Source: Cricetomys ansorgei
Lineage: Eukaryota > Chordata > Mammalia > Rodentia > Nesomyidae
Assembly: GCA_026225945.1 (NCBI GenBank)
Contig: JAMJFZ010003581.1
Coordinates: 12,729,501-12,793,500 of the forward strand
DNA: 64,000 nucleotides
Direction of reading: 5' to 3'
The notes under the pieces were generated by a model, which searched no databases, was not told the origin of the DNA, and saw only the letters and a list, made by a program, of their open reading frames with translations. Numbering within the stretch: the first letter of the stretch is position 1; each line of letters opens with the position of its first letter. Below are positions 1-22,300 of the stretch, piece after piece. The position numbers and the translations under genes are program-made.

Positions 1-5078
<5,078 letters not shown>

Positions 5079-5205
5079 CTGTGTAACTGGATTTTGAGCG
5101 TGACCACATGATACACATCTTGAAGCATATCTGCTACCGTAGCATCAGGGGCATCTGTCACGTACGACAGTGGAACTGGATTCCACTTCCCAACCTGGAT
5201 CAGCC
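5079..5205 (-). CDS. Satb1: Satb1 coding exon 3 (residues 130-171, second half of ULD)
   Basis: The acceptor reads ...CTGGACTAG and the exon opens with GG completing a glycine codon, then [20 protein letters not shown] and [20 protein letters not shown] to LH. This matches the second half of the SATB1 ubiquitin-like domain. The exon ends CACAG before a strong GTGAGT donor (GT at 5078-5077). Its length of 127 bases leaves two bases of codon 172, so the next intron is phase 2. The continuation expected in SATB1 ([11 protein letters not shown], the start of the linker to the CUT-like domain) is not found in the remaining 5 kb, so the following exon is beyond the left edge. Confidence 0.97.
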
Positions 5206-10037
<4,832 letters not shown>

Positions 10038-12536
10038 CTGGAAGAGAAGACGTTATCAGTGGGTGGAGGTCTATAGTTATGCCTGCCCCATGCACGCCTA
10101 TCCCTAGACATTTCTCTCCACGAACACATTTGCGCAACTGCACGTAATGATCTAGAAGGCTGTGTTTCTATATAAATTAACAGAATACTGTGGGATCTGC
10201 ACCAACACACACGAACAAGTATCTTCTCACCTAAAACTAAGAGGCGAATGAGTGTACTTTCAGACCAAGAAGAACCACAAGCCAGAAAGAAAATAAACAA
10301 ATCATATCCAAGTACTCTCAGTGTTTAAGAGTTAAAGATTCCTGACAGTCTACAACTGCAGCGCTTCTAATAAAGGATGGAAAAATTATCAGCGTAAAGT
10401 GTTAGGCTTACTAGTACACTCTAACACAAGTATTAGAAATGAAAACCTCAGCAGAGCACCACAGACACCCAGTGCCTTATTACGTGCCACCTCCTTACGA
10501 GCTAAGGCAGCAGAAAGTTTCCTACTATCTAAGTTTCAAGAGTTCCGTGCTGTTAAAGATCTCTGGTCAAACATGTGACTGGATCATTTCACCCCTGAGC
10601 AGACAGAAAGGGGTGAAGGGCTTCTTTAATGCCTCGTGTCTTTTAACAGGATAACTTGCCTTTGGGAGTTAATATTTAGGTGTCCATGGCTAACAGGATG
10701 CTGTTAGAAATTTAAATAGCAAAGAAAAACCTGAAAACATTTTGTGAGACCCACAAAAAGTGGATGTGCCAAGTTCAATTTAAAAAAAAAAAAAATCCTA
10801 ACAGCATTGACAAAACACAATCTCCAGTCTTAAAAAATAATCAGCATGCAATAATTTCAGAAAAAAAAATGTTAATTTTTAGTTGCATTAAATATTAGAC
10901 TTCCAATTCTGAATGCTGTTCAAAATAAAGTGACTGGTACACTATACCAAAGTTACCCCTAAATCATAGTCTTGAATAGGACTGGCTAAACAGAACAGGT
11001 GAGTCGAATTCTGTTATGAAGTTTCATTAGCCTTATAGTATCGGGGATATTTAGGAAAGCCAGAGAGAGTATGATGTCACTTTTCCCAACTGTCTAGTAT
11101 TTTGAAATACTTTATATACTTTTAACAATAATTACTATATTCATACTCTCTGGATCTGTATCAGCTGCGAGCCAGTTGTGTCAGCATGGCTTTTTCATAA
11201 ACATTTTTTTTTTTTTTGTTAAATCCATCCTACTTCATCCTACATAATCAAGAAACGGGGACAGGCATGTGGTCTGGGGGCTTACAGCAACCTTAAGAAT
11301 GCCGATCCAAGAACCACAAAGTTTGAGAAATACTATAGCCATTTATCTCTGTACTTGGGGGTGGCACACTGAGAACTGAAGGTTTACCCTTGATCGAGGT
11401 CCCATCTGTTTTTGGTTATGAGGTTCATTAACGATAAATGCATCTTTTTTAACCACTTTTTACCAAGATCGCTCTTGTCCATTATATTAAGCTGCCAGTC
11501 TACAGCCAACGTTAGAGTGATGATTCTTAACTTATTCAAAACACTCTTTATGTTTCATGTTCATCGTACTACAAAGCTGATTTTTCTAAAATTGGTTGCC
11601 TTACCCTACCCTACAGCAGAAGACGAATTTTAAAACATATAAATTGAACAGAAAAAATTTAACCCCTGGGGCAACTTATGAGAAAAAGGGGAGGGGGAAT
11701 TCACGACAGCATCAAAGTTAATACTACAGAACATATTAGGTAATCATGAGGCTCAGTAGCATTATGGGCTGTAGAGCAAAAGGAAGGGGTGGACTTCAAT
11801 CTAGTTAATGTATTGACAGAACATCACATAGGTCATGAAAAACTGCTTCTGAATACCCACCTAAAGCATCTACTAGACACTAAGTCATTCTCTAAAAGGT
11901 TTGCATTATAAAGCAAAATTACATGCACATAAAACACCCAATTTAATACTCCTTTAAACTCTATGCCAAGGCGAAAGTTCATCAAACCTCTGGTTGGAGC
12001 TGAATCCAGCCACTGCCAACAGGCCTGCTTCGACTGACAGCAGCTGGGGCTAACCGTGGTCTCAACCAATGCCCAGCTCAAGAGTTTGAGTTACATATTT
12101 TAAAACCCATTTTAGAGCAGTGTATGGATGGCACACAGAAAGCAGGCAGGCTACTTTCCCCAAATCTCATTTCCCTGTCCATAAACAGAACACAGAGGAT
12201 CCTTCCTGGAACGAGCCGGTGAACTCCATCTCAGTAATTATTTCCTTTAAAAAGCAGGAAATAAAAGCACAAAATCTGATTTCAAGAAAGTATATATACA
12301 TATTTTGCATCGTGGGATCCTTTTTCAATGCGTTCCTCTTAGGGTTGTTTCCTTCCACCACAGAACCCAAGGAGCATTTTAAGAGCCTGTGCCCTTATCC
12401 ATTCCATATGGCCGGCACGATCCAGGCCAAGCTTTCACTGTGACCTTTTAAAGAGACAAAGAAGCAAACTACTATCTAGCAACAGCAAAGCTGCAGTTTT
12501 ACTGAGTGAAATTAGCAAAACCGACCTGAAACTCAC
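10038..12536 (-). other. Satb1: Satb1 5' intron before the start-codon exon
   Basis: This stretch lies between a candidate minus-strand donor (GTGAGT at 12536-12531) and the acceptor near 10037. It is AT-rich and free of recognisable transposons. The left boundary is strong; the right boundary depends on the candidate exon 1 below. Confidence 0.6.
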
Positions 12537-13100
12537 CACTTCAAAACTTGACAGCATATAAATAACAAAACAAAGGAGATTTCCTTTGCAGCCCGGGTTC
12601 TTGAAGTGAAGTTCAAGACTTGTGTTTTCTATGTCCCTTTTTTTTTTTTTTTTTTAATTATTAAAAAAAAAAAAGGAGCAGCAGACCTGAAGGCGACTTC
12701 CCCTGAAATTGTATTATTTTCTCTTCCCTTACCCCCGCCCCGCTAGGCGGGGGAAGGGCAAAAAATAAACGTCTAGAAGAGTAGATATGGGGTGTTGGGG
12801 GGGGGTGTAAAAAAAAAGTCACAATTCGAAAATCAGCGTAGATAGCTTGTAAAATGTCTAACCTCAGAACGGGGTTCGGAAGGGGAGGAGGGGAGAGTGG
12901 GAAGTAGGGAGGAGGGAGAAGGTAAAATTGATCTGACAAGTGATTCGTTGGGGGGGTGGGGGGGAGAGTCGTAAAAACAAAGCGGAACCCGGTAGGAACT
13001 GTACACTGGTGGTACTGGGAGGTGAGGTGGTGGCAGAGGATCCTCTTTAAACGGAAAATAAAATAAAATCACTGCGGACAAGGACCCCAGGAAGGGGTGA
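12537..13100 (-). other. Satb1: Candidate Satb1 non-coding exon 1 (proximal promoter)
   Basis: On the minus strand, the edge of the CpG island ends in TTTTGAAGTG followed by a consensus GTGAGT donor (GT at 12536-12535). This is the best-matched donor I found between the CpG island and the start-codon exon. The upstream end of the exon is not defined by sequence; 13100 is only a guess at the CpG-rich margin. The predicted exon would include an A/T hairpin at 12638-12674 and C-rich runs. Confidence 0.4.
12638..12674. repeat. T18-AATTATT-A12 palindromic tract
   Basis: A run of 18 T is followed by AATTATT and 12 A, so either strand can fold into an A:T hairpin. It sits inside the candidate 5' non-coding exon. 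Confidence 0.9.
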
Positions 13101-14560
13101 AGGAGAGGGGGAAAAGGGAGGGAAAAAAAAAAAAAAACCCAAAGAGGTGCCTGGCCCCCTCCTCGGGGCTCGGGGTCACCGGGCTCGTCCGAGACCCCGG
13201 AGCGCAGGGAGAGGCCACCCCGCTTTCTTCCCAGCCGCCCCCTCCCCCTCCCTGGCGACCGCGACTGCGGTTAACAAACCTTAAACTTTTTCCCCACCGC
13301 CTCGCTCCCCCACCGCGGGTGTCTAGCGGGGGCCCCGGAGGGTGCGGGGCGGAGGGTCGCGCCGAGAGCCTCGTGAAGGCACCGGGAGGCCACTCGGGAG
13401 GCCGGCGTCGCCGACTACAGCCCCGGGGACCCTCTCCCAGCCCATGGGCGCGGGGACCCGGAGCGCCCGGGAGCACCGGGGAGGGAGGGGCGGGGGGGAG
13501 GGGGAGACGCGAGGGCAACCCCGCCGCCGCCGCCGCCGCCGCCGCCTGGGCGGCCGCTCGCTCCCCGCCCCCTCCCCCCAAAAGTCGCCGAGCGCTCGCT
13601 CAGCCCGAGTCGGAGGTAAACAAGGAGCTCGACAATGGCAGCGGCACCGGCGGGCACAGCCGCCGCCCGGAGCCCCCCGGACTGCCGCGGAGTTGTGCGG
13701 GGGACCGGGGTGCCCGCCCGGGTGCGGGCGGGGTGCCCCGGGCAGGCGTGTGAGCGCTCCCCGGACGGCCGCCCGCCGTCGCTCGTTCGCTCGCTCGTGT
13801 CCCCCGCGGCCGCCCGGCCCCCATTAACTCATCCCGGCCGCGGTGGCCGCGCCGCGCCGGGTTCCGCGCGTCCTCCGGGGCTGCAGCCCTCGCCGCCGCC
13901 GCCGCCGCTGCTGTGGCTGCCGCTTCTTCCTCCTCCTCATTTTAATGCGAGGCACCGGCTGGCAGCGCAGCCTCCTCCCGGCCGCCCGCAGCCTCCTACC
14001 CCGGCGGGGCCCGCCGCCGCGTCCCGGGCGCGGGCGGGGGGAGCGCGGGCGGCGGGGGCAGGGTGCGGGAGGGCCGGGAGGGACCGGGCTCAAAACCCGG
14101 GCTGGAGGGCCGGGATCGGGGGAGGGGCGGCGGCGGCGGCGGCCCGGGAGAGCTGAGCGGGGCGCGCGCGCGAGCAGCCGCGAGCACACAATGCCCGGCG
14201 GCCGGCCGGGGGGCGCCCGGGGCAGGTGCGTGCGGGCCGCGCGGAGGAGGGGCGGCCCGGAGCCCGGGCGGCCCCGGGGATGCGCCGGGCGGGGGCGCGC
14301 AGGTGGCGGCGGAGGTGGGCGCGGGGCCGGACGGGGCTGGGAGGGCCCCGAGGGCCGGGGCCGGGGGGCAGTGCGGGAGAGGAGCGGGGGGCCGCGGTCC
14401 CCGAGCCGGCCGCTGAGCCTCCGGGGACCGCGCTCTCCAGACGGCCCAGAGCGACACCCAGCAACACCTGAGGAAGGGCTTCAGAGCCACGGACAACTTT
14501 GGACTTCGGGAAACTAGCGGCCCCCGTAGTGCTGGAGTTAAACTAAAATGTGGGTCACTG
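12700..14560 (-). promoter_or_regulatory. Satb1: CpG island, probable proximal Satb1 promoter
   Basis: GC content and CpG frequency rise abruptly, strongest from about 13130 to 14500, with repeated GGCGGG/CCGCCC Sp-type boxes, CCG repeats and no TATA box that I can assign. The island lies about 3-4.5 kb upstream of the Satb1 start codon. Long open frames on both strands here come from stop-poor GC-rich sequence and are not called as genes. Direction is assigned because the nearest downstream coding exon is Satb1 on the minus strand; bidirectional activity is possible (a plus-strand CAG|GTGCGT donor-like site lies at 14225/14226). Confidence 0.75.
13521..13544. repeat. (CCG)8 trinucleotide repeat in CpG island
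   Basis: Eight uninterrupted CCG units on the plus strand, hence CGG on the Satb1 sense strand. A shorter CCG/CTG run follows near 13892-13912. Confidence 0.95.
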
Positions 14561-16337
14561 CAAACACACCTGACTTGCTATTACAAAGGAAAAGATGTCA
14601 TCGTCCGAATATAGGAAAGTTTGGGTCGGCGAATGCATCTGGGGTAGCAGATACTTTGGTGATCAGGAGGAAAGATTCCCCAGCTACCTCATCGTTGGTC
14701 TTTATCGCGCGGTGTGACCTTCTTGAGATAATTTACCAAATGTGTCCACACCGTGACAGGTCACCCAAAATACAGAACGCATCATATAATCACTAAGACT
14801 TTTAGTCCCACCCCGAAGGCAGCTCATCGAGCGAGAGCCAAATGTTATATTTTGAAGAATGAAGTAGTAGGTAGGAAAAAGGTGTAGGTCTGAAATACAC
14901 TGTCTGATACATTTTTTTTTTTAAGCAACAAGTTAAGACAACTGCAGAGATAAGGGCGAGATATGCAAATGAAGCTCTTTAAAGCGACCAATACACTCTC
15001 AGGCACACTGTTTACACTAGAAATCTTTAAAAAAAAAAAAAAAAAACAGAAGGTAAAGTAGAGGAAATTATAGCCTCCTGGGGGAGGACTAGTATAGGAG
15101 AAGCACAAAGAAAATACATTGCTCCAAGAGCACCCAGGTTTCACCCACAAACCGGAAAGGTTAGTCAAAATCGAGGAAGGCAACCGTGAATCTTGGCACC
15201 AAAGCCTTCAGCAAAAAACAAAACAAACACACACACACATGTGACATGTGATAGTAGATATGAGACAGAAAGATACCATCCAAAACAAGGGAAGTTTAAA
15301 CAACCTCCACCACAAAGGCTAAGGACACATTTTTTTTTTTAAAGTTGAAATGTGTGGGAAATGTGGAGGCTATTTACAGTATAATAATCAATAAGGAAAA
15401 TACAAATACAGCCAAATATAGCACTTGTGTGGGAGTCTGTATTGTGACTGGAGGCTAAACTTATTTTGAAAGATATTTGATATTTAAAAGAACAAACACG
15501 ATTATCTTGATGAGAACAATGATGTTTTTCAATAGGATACATTAAAATTTCAGTCTCAAATGTGAATATCTGAATAGCCCTTCAAATTGGTAATGCCTGA
15601 CATGTTTCCCTGAAACCTGACCTTTCTTAGTAGGGACAGTGTGTTCTAGTGTCATGCTGGATGAATTAACAAACAATAAGAGAGGGAAAGAGACAGGGAG
15701 AGGGAGAGAATGAGAATATACTGGCCTGCAAAGGGTACAAAATATGTTACTTGTTCATGCAACTCTAATTGAGTTCTTAGAAAAAGAAGGAAGGAAGGAG
15801 GCAGACTAGCTAGCTAGCTGCTGGTCAAAACAAATTCTAAGCTAAGAGACAAGATCACAAACAACAAAAAAGGTTTCTAAGATATCATATCACAACACTG
15901 GAATGAAAATACTATAAATGTTTCTCCAATGAGTTTACAAAAATAAATCTGACAAAAAAGTCTCCTGATTGCCTCAGTCTACTGATGACCTGATCAATGC
16001 TAATGTAACCTGGGAAATTTTAATCTGAACAGCACCTTTTTATCCAGGAATCACAACCTATTCATAAACACAAAACATGAAAGTATGTAATAGGGACTGA
16101 CATGGCCTTGGAAAAATGATAGAATGAGCATAATGACATCTAATAATGACTTCATTATAAAGAGCTACAATATAGTAAGATTATCAGTCTATTAGTCACA
16201 CACATATATTAATTTCCCTAAAACACATTCTTTATCTCAAAACTTATGTTTTAAAAAATGGCATGGGTAGAATGGCACACAGGCTGATACCTAGTGATAT
16301 GCCATAATTACGGGCTTTATTACTATGTATGCTCTCA

Positions 16338-16339
<2 letters not shown>

Positions 16340-16378
<39 letters not shown>
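16340..16378. repeat. (GT)n microsatellite
   Basis: About 19 GT dinucleotides, interrupted once by GA near the start. Confidence 0.97.
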
Positions 16379-19300
16379 TATATGTGTACACTATATCAAC
16401 TAAGTATTGGCCAGTAAAACTCAATCAAAATAAGAAAAAGAAAGAAGGATAATTATATGAGTTTCCAAGGTCTATGTGAACATAAGCTCTCCCCGTTGGG
16501 TAAACATTCCCTGGTTCTATAGGGACATCTTATCTTTAGCCATGAAGATGCAAGCAAGTACTGAAAAAAAAAAAAGCTAAAGCAAAATAAAATTTGTGAA
16601 TTTTGCTATCACACTGGAGAGTCTCAGCAGCCTGACTCCTGCAGCAACGGTGCGTGAACTGTTTAGCATGTGGATGCAGTCAAAACAGAGTGTGTGAGTC
16701 TTCCCTTCACGTGTAAAAGGCATCCAAGGGGCTACACAGAGGAAATGAGCGTGGGGTGTTGTAACAAATACACACGATTTTTAAAAACTTAATGAAAGAA
16801 CTGCTGAAATTGCTGTTTCAGATGTTAGCTGAAGGCATTTAAACATATTTAGAGTTCTGAATAGTATACATACTCATAATAAACAGAGAAAGCATTTTAG
16901 AGTCTGGATGTTTCTAGATACTGCAGTTCCTCTGGTGACTGTGAATAAAGCAGCGCTCAGTAGCACAACAATTTCCACGGATATGGTTTTGTTTTGTTTT
17001 TTGTTTTTGATCTTTTTTAAATTCAAATACAGTTGGCTATCTCCACCCTCAGAGAAGGATGATCTATGGCATATTACTTTTTGTCATGTCAACCCTTTGT
17101 GTTTTTTTTTTTTTTTTTTTTTGGCTTTAGCTGCAGGTGGTGTTTTCTATATATATATATATATATGAGTGTCTGGGAATATGGTCTATGTTGGCCATAT
17201 AAGGATGTCTATTCAAGCCATATGTTTCGCTCTCATGTGTCTCATTTTGTCCGTCTGGGATGTCAGTACTGATTTCCACATCGTTTCTTGAATTGACCAA
17301 ACACCACTTTGCTAGAACCAGGAGGAAACGTTGGAGCTACAGCCCAAACAACTTTGTCAAAACATATTTTGGTGAGGAAATACAGTATCCTGTAAACATT
17401 TGCAGCTTCTCATCTCATAGTCTCTATGACCAACATCGGGGCAACTGCTTACAGTTTGAGAAAGGAGCCACTTGTTCACAAGTTCAGAAATTTGCTGCCT
17501 GTCTGCATGTAGCTCTCTATAAGCTTTGGAGGTCATGGCAGGGCAAACGCTAACTGACTTACTCTGACATTTCTGGGTCCTGCAGCCAACCTAACCCAGC
17601 CTTGAACTTGGGGAAGTTCAAGTGCACTGCATCATGATTTTCTCTTACTGAAGTCCTTGACTACCCCTGCAAGAAGTTATGGCCCCTAGTATATATTCTT
17701 GTAGCGATCTGTATTTCTCCTTTGTAACAGTCATCACATTCTTAATCAACTAATGAGCTGAGTGATTATTAGTTAAGCAAACAAGTCCCTTATCAGGCTG
17801 TAAGCTCTATGAGTGCAGAAGTCTCTGCTAATTGCCACAGATCAAGAACTGAATACAGTATTCTTGCAATACTTACATTATGACTGCAAGTAGAGGAGCA
17901 AAGAGCCCTCATTTGCAACCAATCTTCACCATTAACTCACTGCACTGACAGTACTTTTTAAGTATTGCAGAAGTAAGGAGGCAGGAATAGTGCAAAAGGT
18001 AGTCATATCACTTAATTTTCAATTAATTGAAATTACATAAAATCTACAAGTTAGTTCTTCACTCCCACTTCAAGTGTTGCATGGTCCCACATGGGTAGTG
18101 GCTCTCACAATGGCAAGTGCAGACTGTAGAACACTTCCTCATTACCAAGTCCTATTGGACAGTGCCTGCCTAGAGAACCCCTGTATGAGATGACTAAGTG
18201 GGCCCAGGATCTGGTAAGAAGGAGTCTTGGAGGTGCTGACTGGCTTTCAGACATTCTAATGGTGTCTGAATGGAGATCATTTTCCATTTTAAAATTAGCC
18301 CACAGATCTGTAATGTTACATGGAATGAGACTAGTGTACCACTGAATACAAATTTAAGATAACTTTCCAGACATGTCTGCCTGCGCTTGAGAGGGTCCTG
18401 TAATACATTTGGAACAATATGCAGTTATTATAAGTGCTGCTTGCTGTGAGTATTTCAATACTGTATATGCAAAGTTAGAAACCACAGGCATTCCACCCTT
18501 ACCTCAGCTTTCTCGTGATGCTAACGCAGAGAGCCCCTTAACCGTGAGTCTTTGTGATACCTTCTCAAACTGGGAGGGTATCCATCTACCAAACCCTGGT
18601 ATACTACAGGAAAAAAAAAATGTCAAAGGCTGGAAAAGACTTCAGGAGAGAGCAAAATGTAGTGATGATGATCTTCAAACCCAGGTTTCAAGGGCTTGGG
18701 ATCCCCACCCCCCCCTCCTCAAGTAAGTTGGGTTTCAGCTACAGCGAGACTGATAGTGATCAAAAGATGTCTCCTAATTCTCTTGAGATTGGATGTAAAT
18801 GCCCAGAGGTAACTTGTGATATGTTTTTGACAGACAGGTTATTTTCAAAGCATAGTGTTAGCTGCCATAGCTGGCAAGACAGCTGGGCCTTTACACCCAC
18901 CAAAAAATGAATTTTTATTAGCAAGGATTTATTGCCCAAAATTTTTCAAAGCTACCTTTCCTTCCACAGATGTTAATATGAATCTTTTTTTGACAAGGTG
19001 GAAATAGTGGAAATAATTTCATCAAAATTGGTATTTGTATCTAGACCCAGACCTAAAACTGGGTGGAGATGAGAAAAGAGCCCCATAGTTGCCACCTGAA
19101 TCCACCTAGTGTAGAATCACCATGGTACCTATGTCTTATCTTATGGCTTCTGGAATGAATGAACTCAGACCGCTTTTTTCCTGGGACCCTCAGTTACCCC
19201 CTTTGATATACAGCTTAGTTCAGCCTTGTTGTCTAAAACCTGGTACCCTAAAGGGAAAACAAAGGCTATAGCTGACTTATTTTCTACTTCTACTGTTCCA

Positions 19301-22300
19301 TCATACGACCCATCCTGTCGGCTCTGTATCATTCAAAATTTCTGCTACCTCCAAAACTTCAAGGCTCAAAGCATCTTAAAGTGTGTGTGTATGTGTGTGT
19401 GTCCCTTGATTCTTTCACTGTGCCTGCCACCACAGGAAGAAATCCCAGAACTGTTTGCATGAAGGTGTGCTTAAGAATCTTAGGAAGGAAAGGTGAGTGT
19501 TGATCACAGCCCAGTGCAATTTAACCAAATGGTTAAGGTGTATGAGCCAGGCAGTGTTTTTAAGGTCCCAGGATGTCTCTGCTAAATAATCAGGTGTGGC
19601 ATCCACTAGCTTAGGCAGTATTTTCGAGACAGGGACTCAAAACAGGCCCACTAGGACATGCCTGAACTTTTGAGGTTTTTAAACTAATCCTCGGGATACT
19701 TGGAAAGACAAGTTTGTTGTAGGTACCAGCGGTGCTTCCAAACTCAAGAAGTTAGATGTGCAGGCATTTGTTTCAAACAGACGGATAAAGGGTAGGGACG
19801 GGATATTAGATCATGAGTTGGTAGAAAGGAGTATGCTGTCCGAGGAACCATGATAAATTAGCATTTGGGCACTTGCTTGAGATTTACTGGGGTGCCAGAA
19901 ATCCTATGCAGGTACGTGATTTATCATCACAGACATAAGCAACTAACCACAAAATTACACATGGAAGCTTGGTTCTACAACCAGTCTATTATTTACTGGA
20001 GCCAGAACTATCCAAGTTTCCTCTAATTCTTTTTTCTTTTTTCTTTTTTTCTTTTCTTAAAACCACTATTTAACCTTGAATGGGCTTTTCAAAGAATTAA
20101 AAATCTTTCCTTTCTTTTCCTTTTTCTTTTCCAGATTGTCACTGCATTTGAGCAGAAACAAAGCATTCACACTGCATGTGAACTGGAGGCCCTGAGGCCA
20201 ATGGAGGGATACTTCAACCTTGATTGGGAAGGAAGAACTCTTGGGAAGCCAGGAGGACTCTAATTCCAATAGCAACCCTCCCCAACCTTTAGCCAGGACA
20301 TACCAATCAGACTTCCCTAGAGATGTGGATATTATTATTAATGCCAAAACCAGTATCTGCTACTGTCCTGCCTTGAGCAAACAAATGCCAGCGGACACTA
20401 GAGCAGGGGACAGCCCACTGCAAAGGAAAGCCACAACCTGAGACCAATGCTTCTCATCTGGAAAGTGAATAGACCCTATTTTCATGCTTGAAATTTGATG
20501 AAGCAAAAGGGAAGGTTAGTTCAAAAGCAAAATGCTATTGGGCTGATGGAAAAAGTTCAGAGGAGACAGTGGTTATTATGGCTGTTTATAACGGTGTCAG
20601 TATAATCAGTGTTACTCAACTGTATCCTTAATAGAATCAAAATGGCATATTTTAAGTTATATATTTACCACAGAAACAAATGTACCATGTAAGCGAATCA
20701 ATCAGCTGTTCCTAAGAGCAGCAGAAGTATCTTGTCATTAACACATCACCCTAAGCCTCGGGGAAACGACGAGCTCCATGACATTGGACAACCCAACTCT
20801 GCCCCACCTTCCTAGGGCTTTGTCCTTACTTGCTAACAGCCATAGTCTAGTCTGTGCTAGATAATTAATTCACAGGACGAGTGACTGACCCCAAGGATAA
20901 TTAACCTGGACTGGTAATCACCAACCAATATCTCACCCAATTGGAAGGTCCTCTAATGCAAGAAGATACTTCTCTCTTAACATTTTACTCAAAACGATAT
21001 CTTAGCAAAGGGGGGAAGATATTAAGACACATGAGCATAGTTTATATATGCTTCGTGTATTCTGTTTCAAAAGCATAATAATTACAGTCACAATATAGCA
21101 CATCTTCAATCTCAGTTGCTCAAGTAGGAAAACGTCATTGTGAGGATGATATAAATATAGTCCAAATAATGATCTATAAATTGTTTGCATGAGAAGACTT
21201 TAGACTCTATTTTTTAAAACAAAGTTCTTAAATATAAATGCAATTAGTATCAAATTTAGTCAATTGTGTATCTTATACAGATAAGGATCAAAGTAGTTAA
21301 CTTCCTCTTATCCGGTGATCACAACATTCTTTCCTACGCTATGCTGTCCTGGATAAAGTATTAGATCATCTATTTCATATGGGTTAGGTGTTTTTATATT
21401 AATGGTGGAAGTTTTAATGAACTGGAAATTAATTTATAAATTATATTTTACTCAAGTTCTTATTTATCCAGATATGTTTTCCTGATACGCATGACTAAGG
21501 AATATTAATATGTAGTGAATCTAAATTAAAGATAGATTTATTATGTGTAAAGGCATGAATTATTATAAATAGCTTCACAGTACAGCTCTAGAAGGCCCAT
21601 TACCTGTCTTGAAGGTACTTCTTTATTAACATGTTTATTGTGAAATTCAGTTCATTAGATAAGTAGCATGAACTATAAATACACATGTAAATTTCCAGCT
21701 GAAAGGAAGCAAAAAGTTTATAAATAACACTACACTATAACTTTTTAAAAAGAACTAGAGAGCCTTGAGGCTATTTCTAATCATTTATTTTTATTTACTT
21801 TGTAAAGGCTTTTTCGTTTGAATTTTTTTATATATAAATGCATGTGGGAGACAAAGAAGCAGCACGACTTATGAACAATTTTGATAGGGACCAGCTTGTA
21901 ACTGTCTGGAGAGAAGCGTGGTCAATACTGACCGTTTTCCCATTACTGGTCCAGTAGAAGCAACGCTCCATATTCATGGTACATTTAATGAAAATGGAAC
22001 TTCTTATCTCTCTTTGGAGGGAATTAAGGCCCTGGAAACCAAGTCTTGAGTTCACTGTGTACAAAGGGAATTTATCACTAAAAACTTACAAAGCTTCAAA
22101 CGAGTGTATTTAAGGCTGGCAAGGCCACAGTTTAGGATGTAAAACCAACTCTTGTGGTATTCTTGATAGATCTGAGAAACCCAATGGTTTGGCCAATATC
22201 CAAGAGTGTATAAATACCTACGTGTGTACGTATGTACATACACACTTGTCCATAGCCTACATGTGGCATAACATGACAACTGTACAGTCAATGCTTGCAT

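Noticed and set aside
12833..13081. Pro/Ser-rich 82-codon minus-strand frame
   Set aside because: Low-complexity purine-rich DNA at the CpG island margin, probably 5' non-coding exon.
13097..14517. Several 160-224-codon open frames in the proximal CpG island
   Set aside because: Same GC-driven effect; frames overlap on both strands and include homopolymeric Ala/Pro/Arg encoded by CCG repeats.
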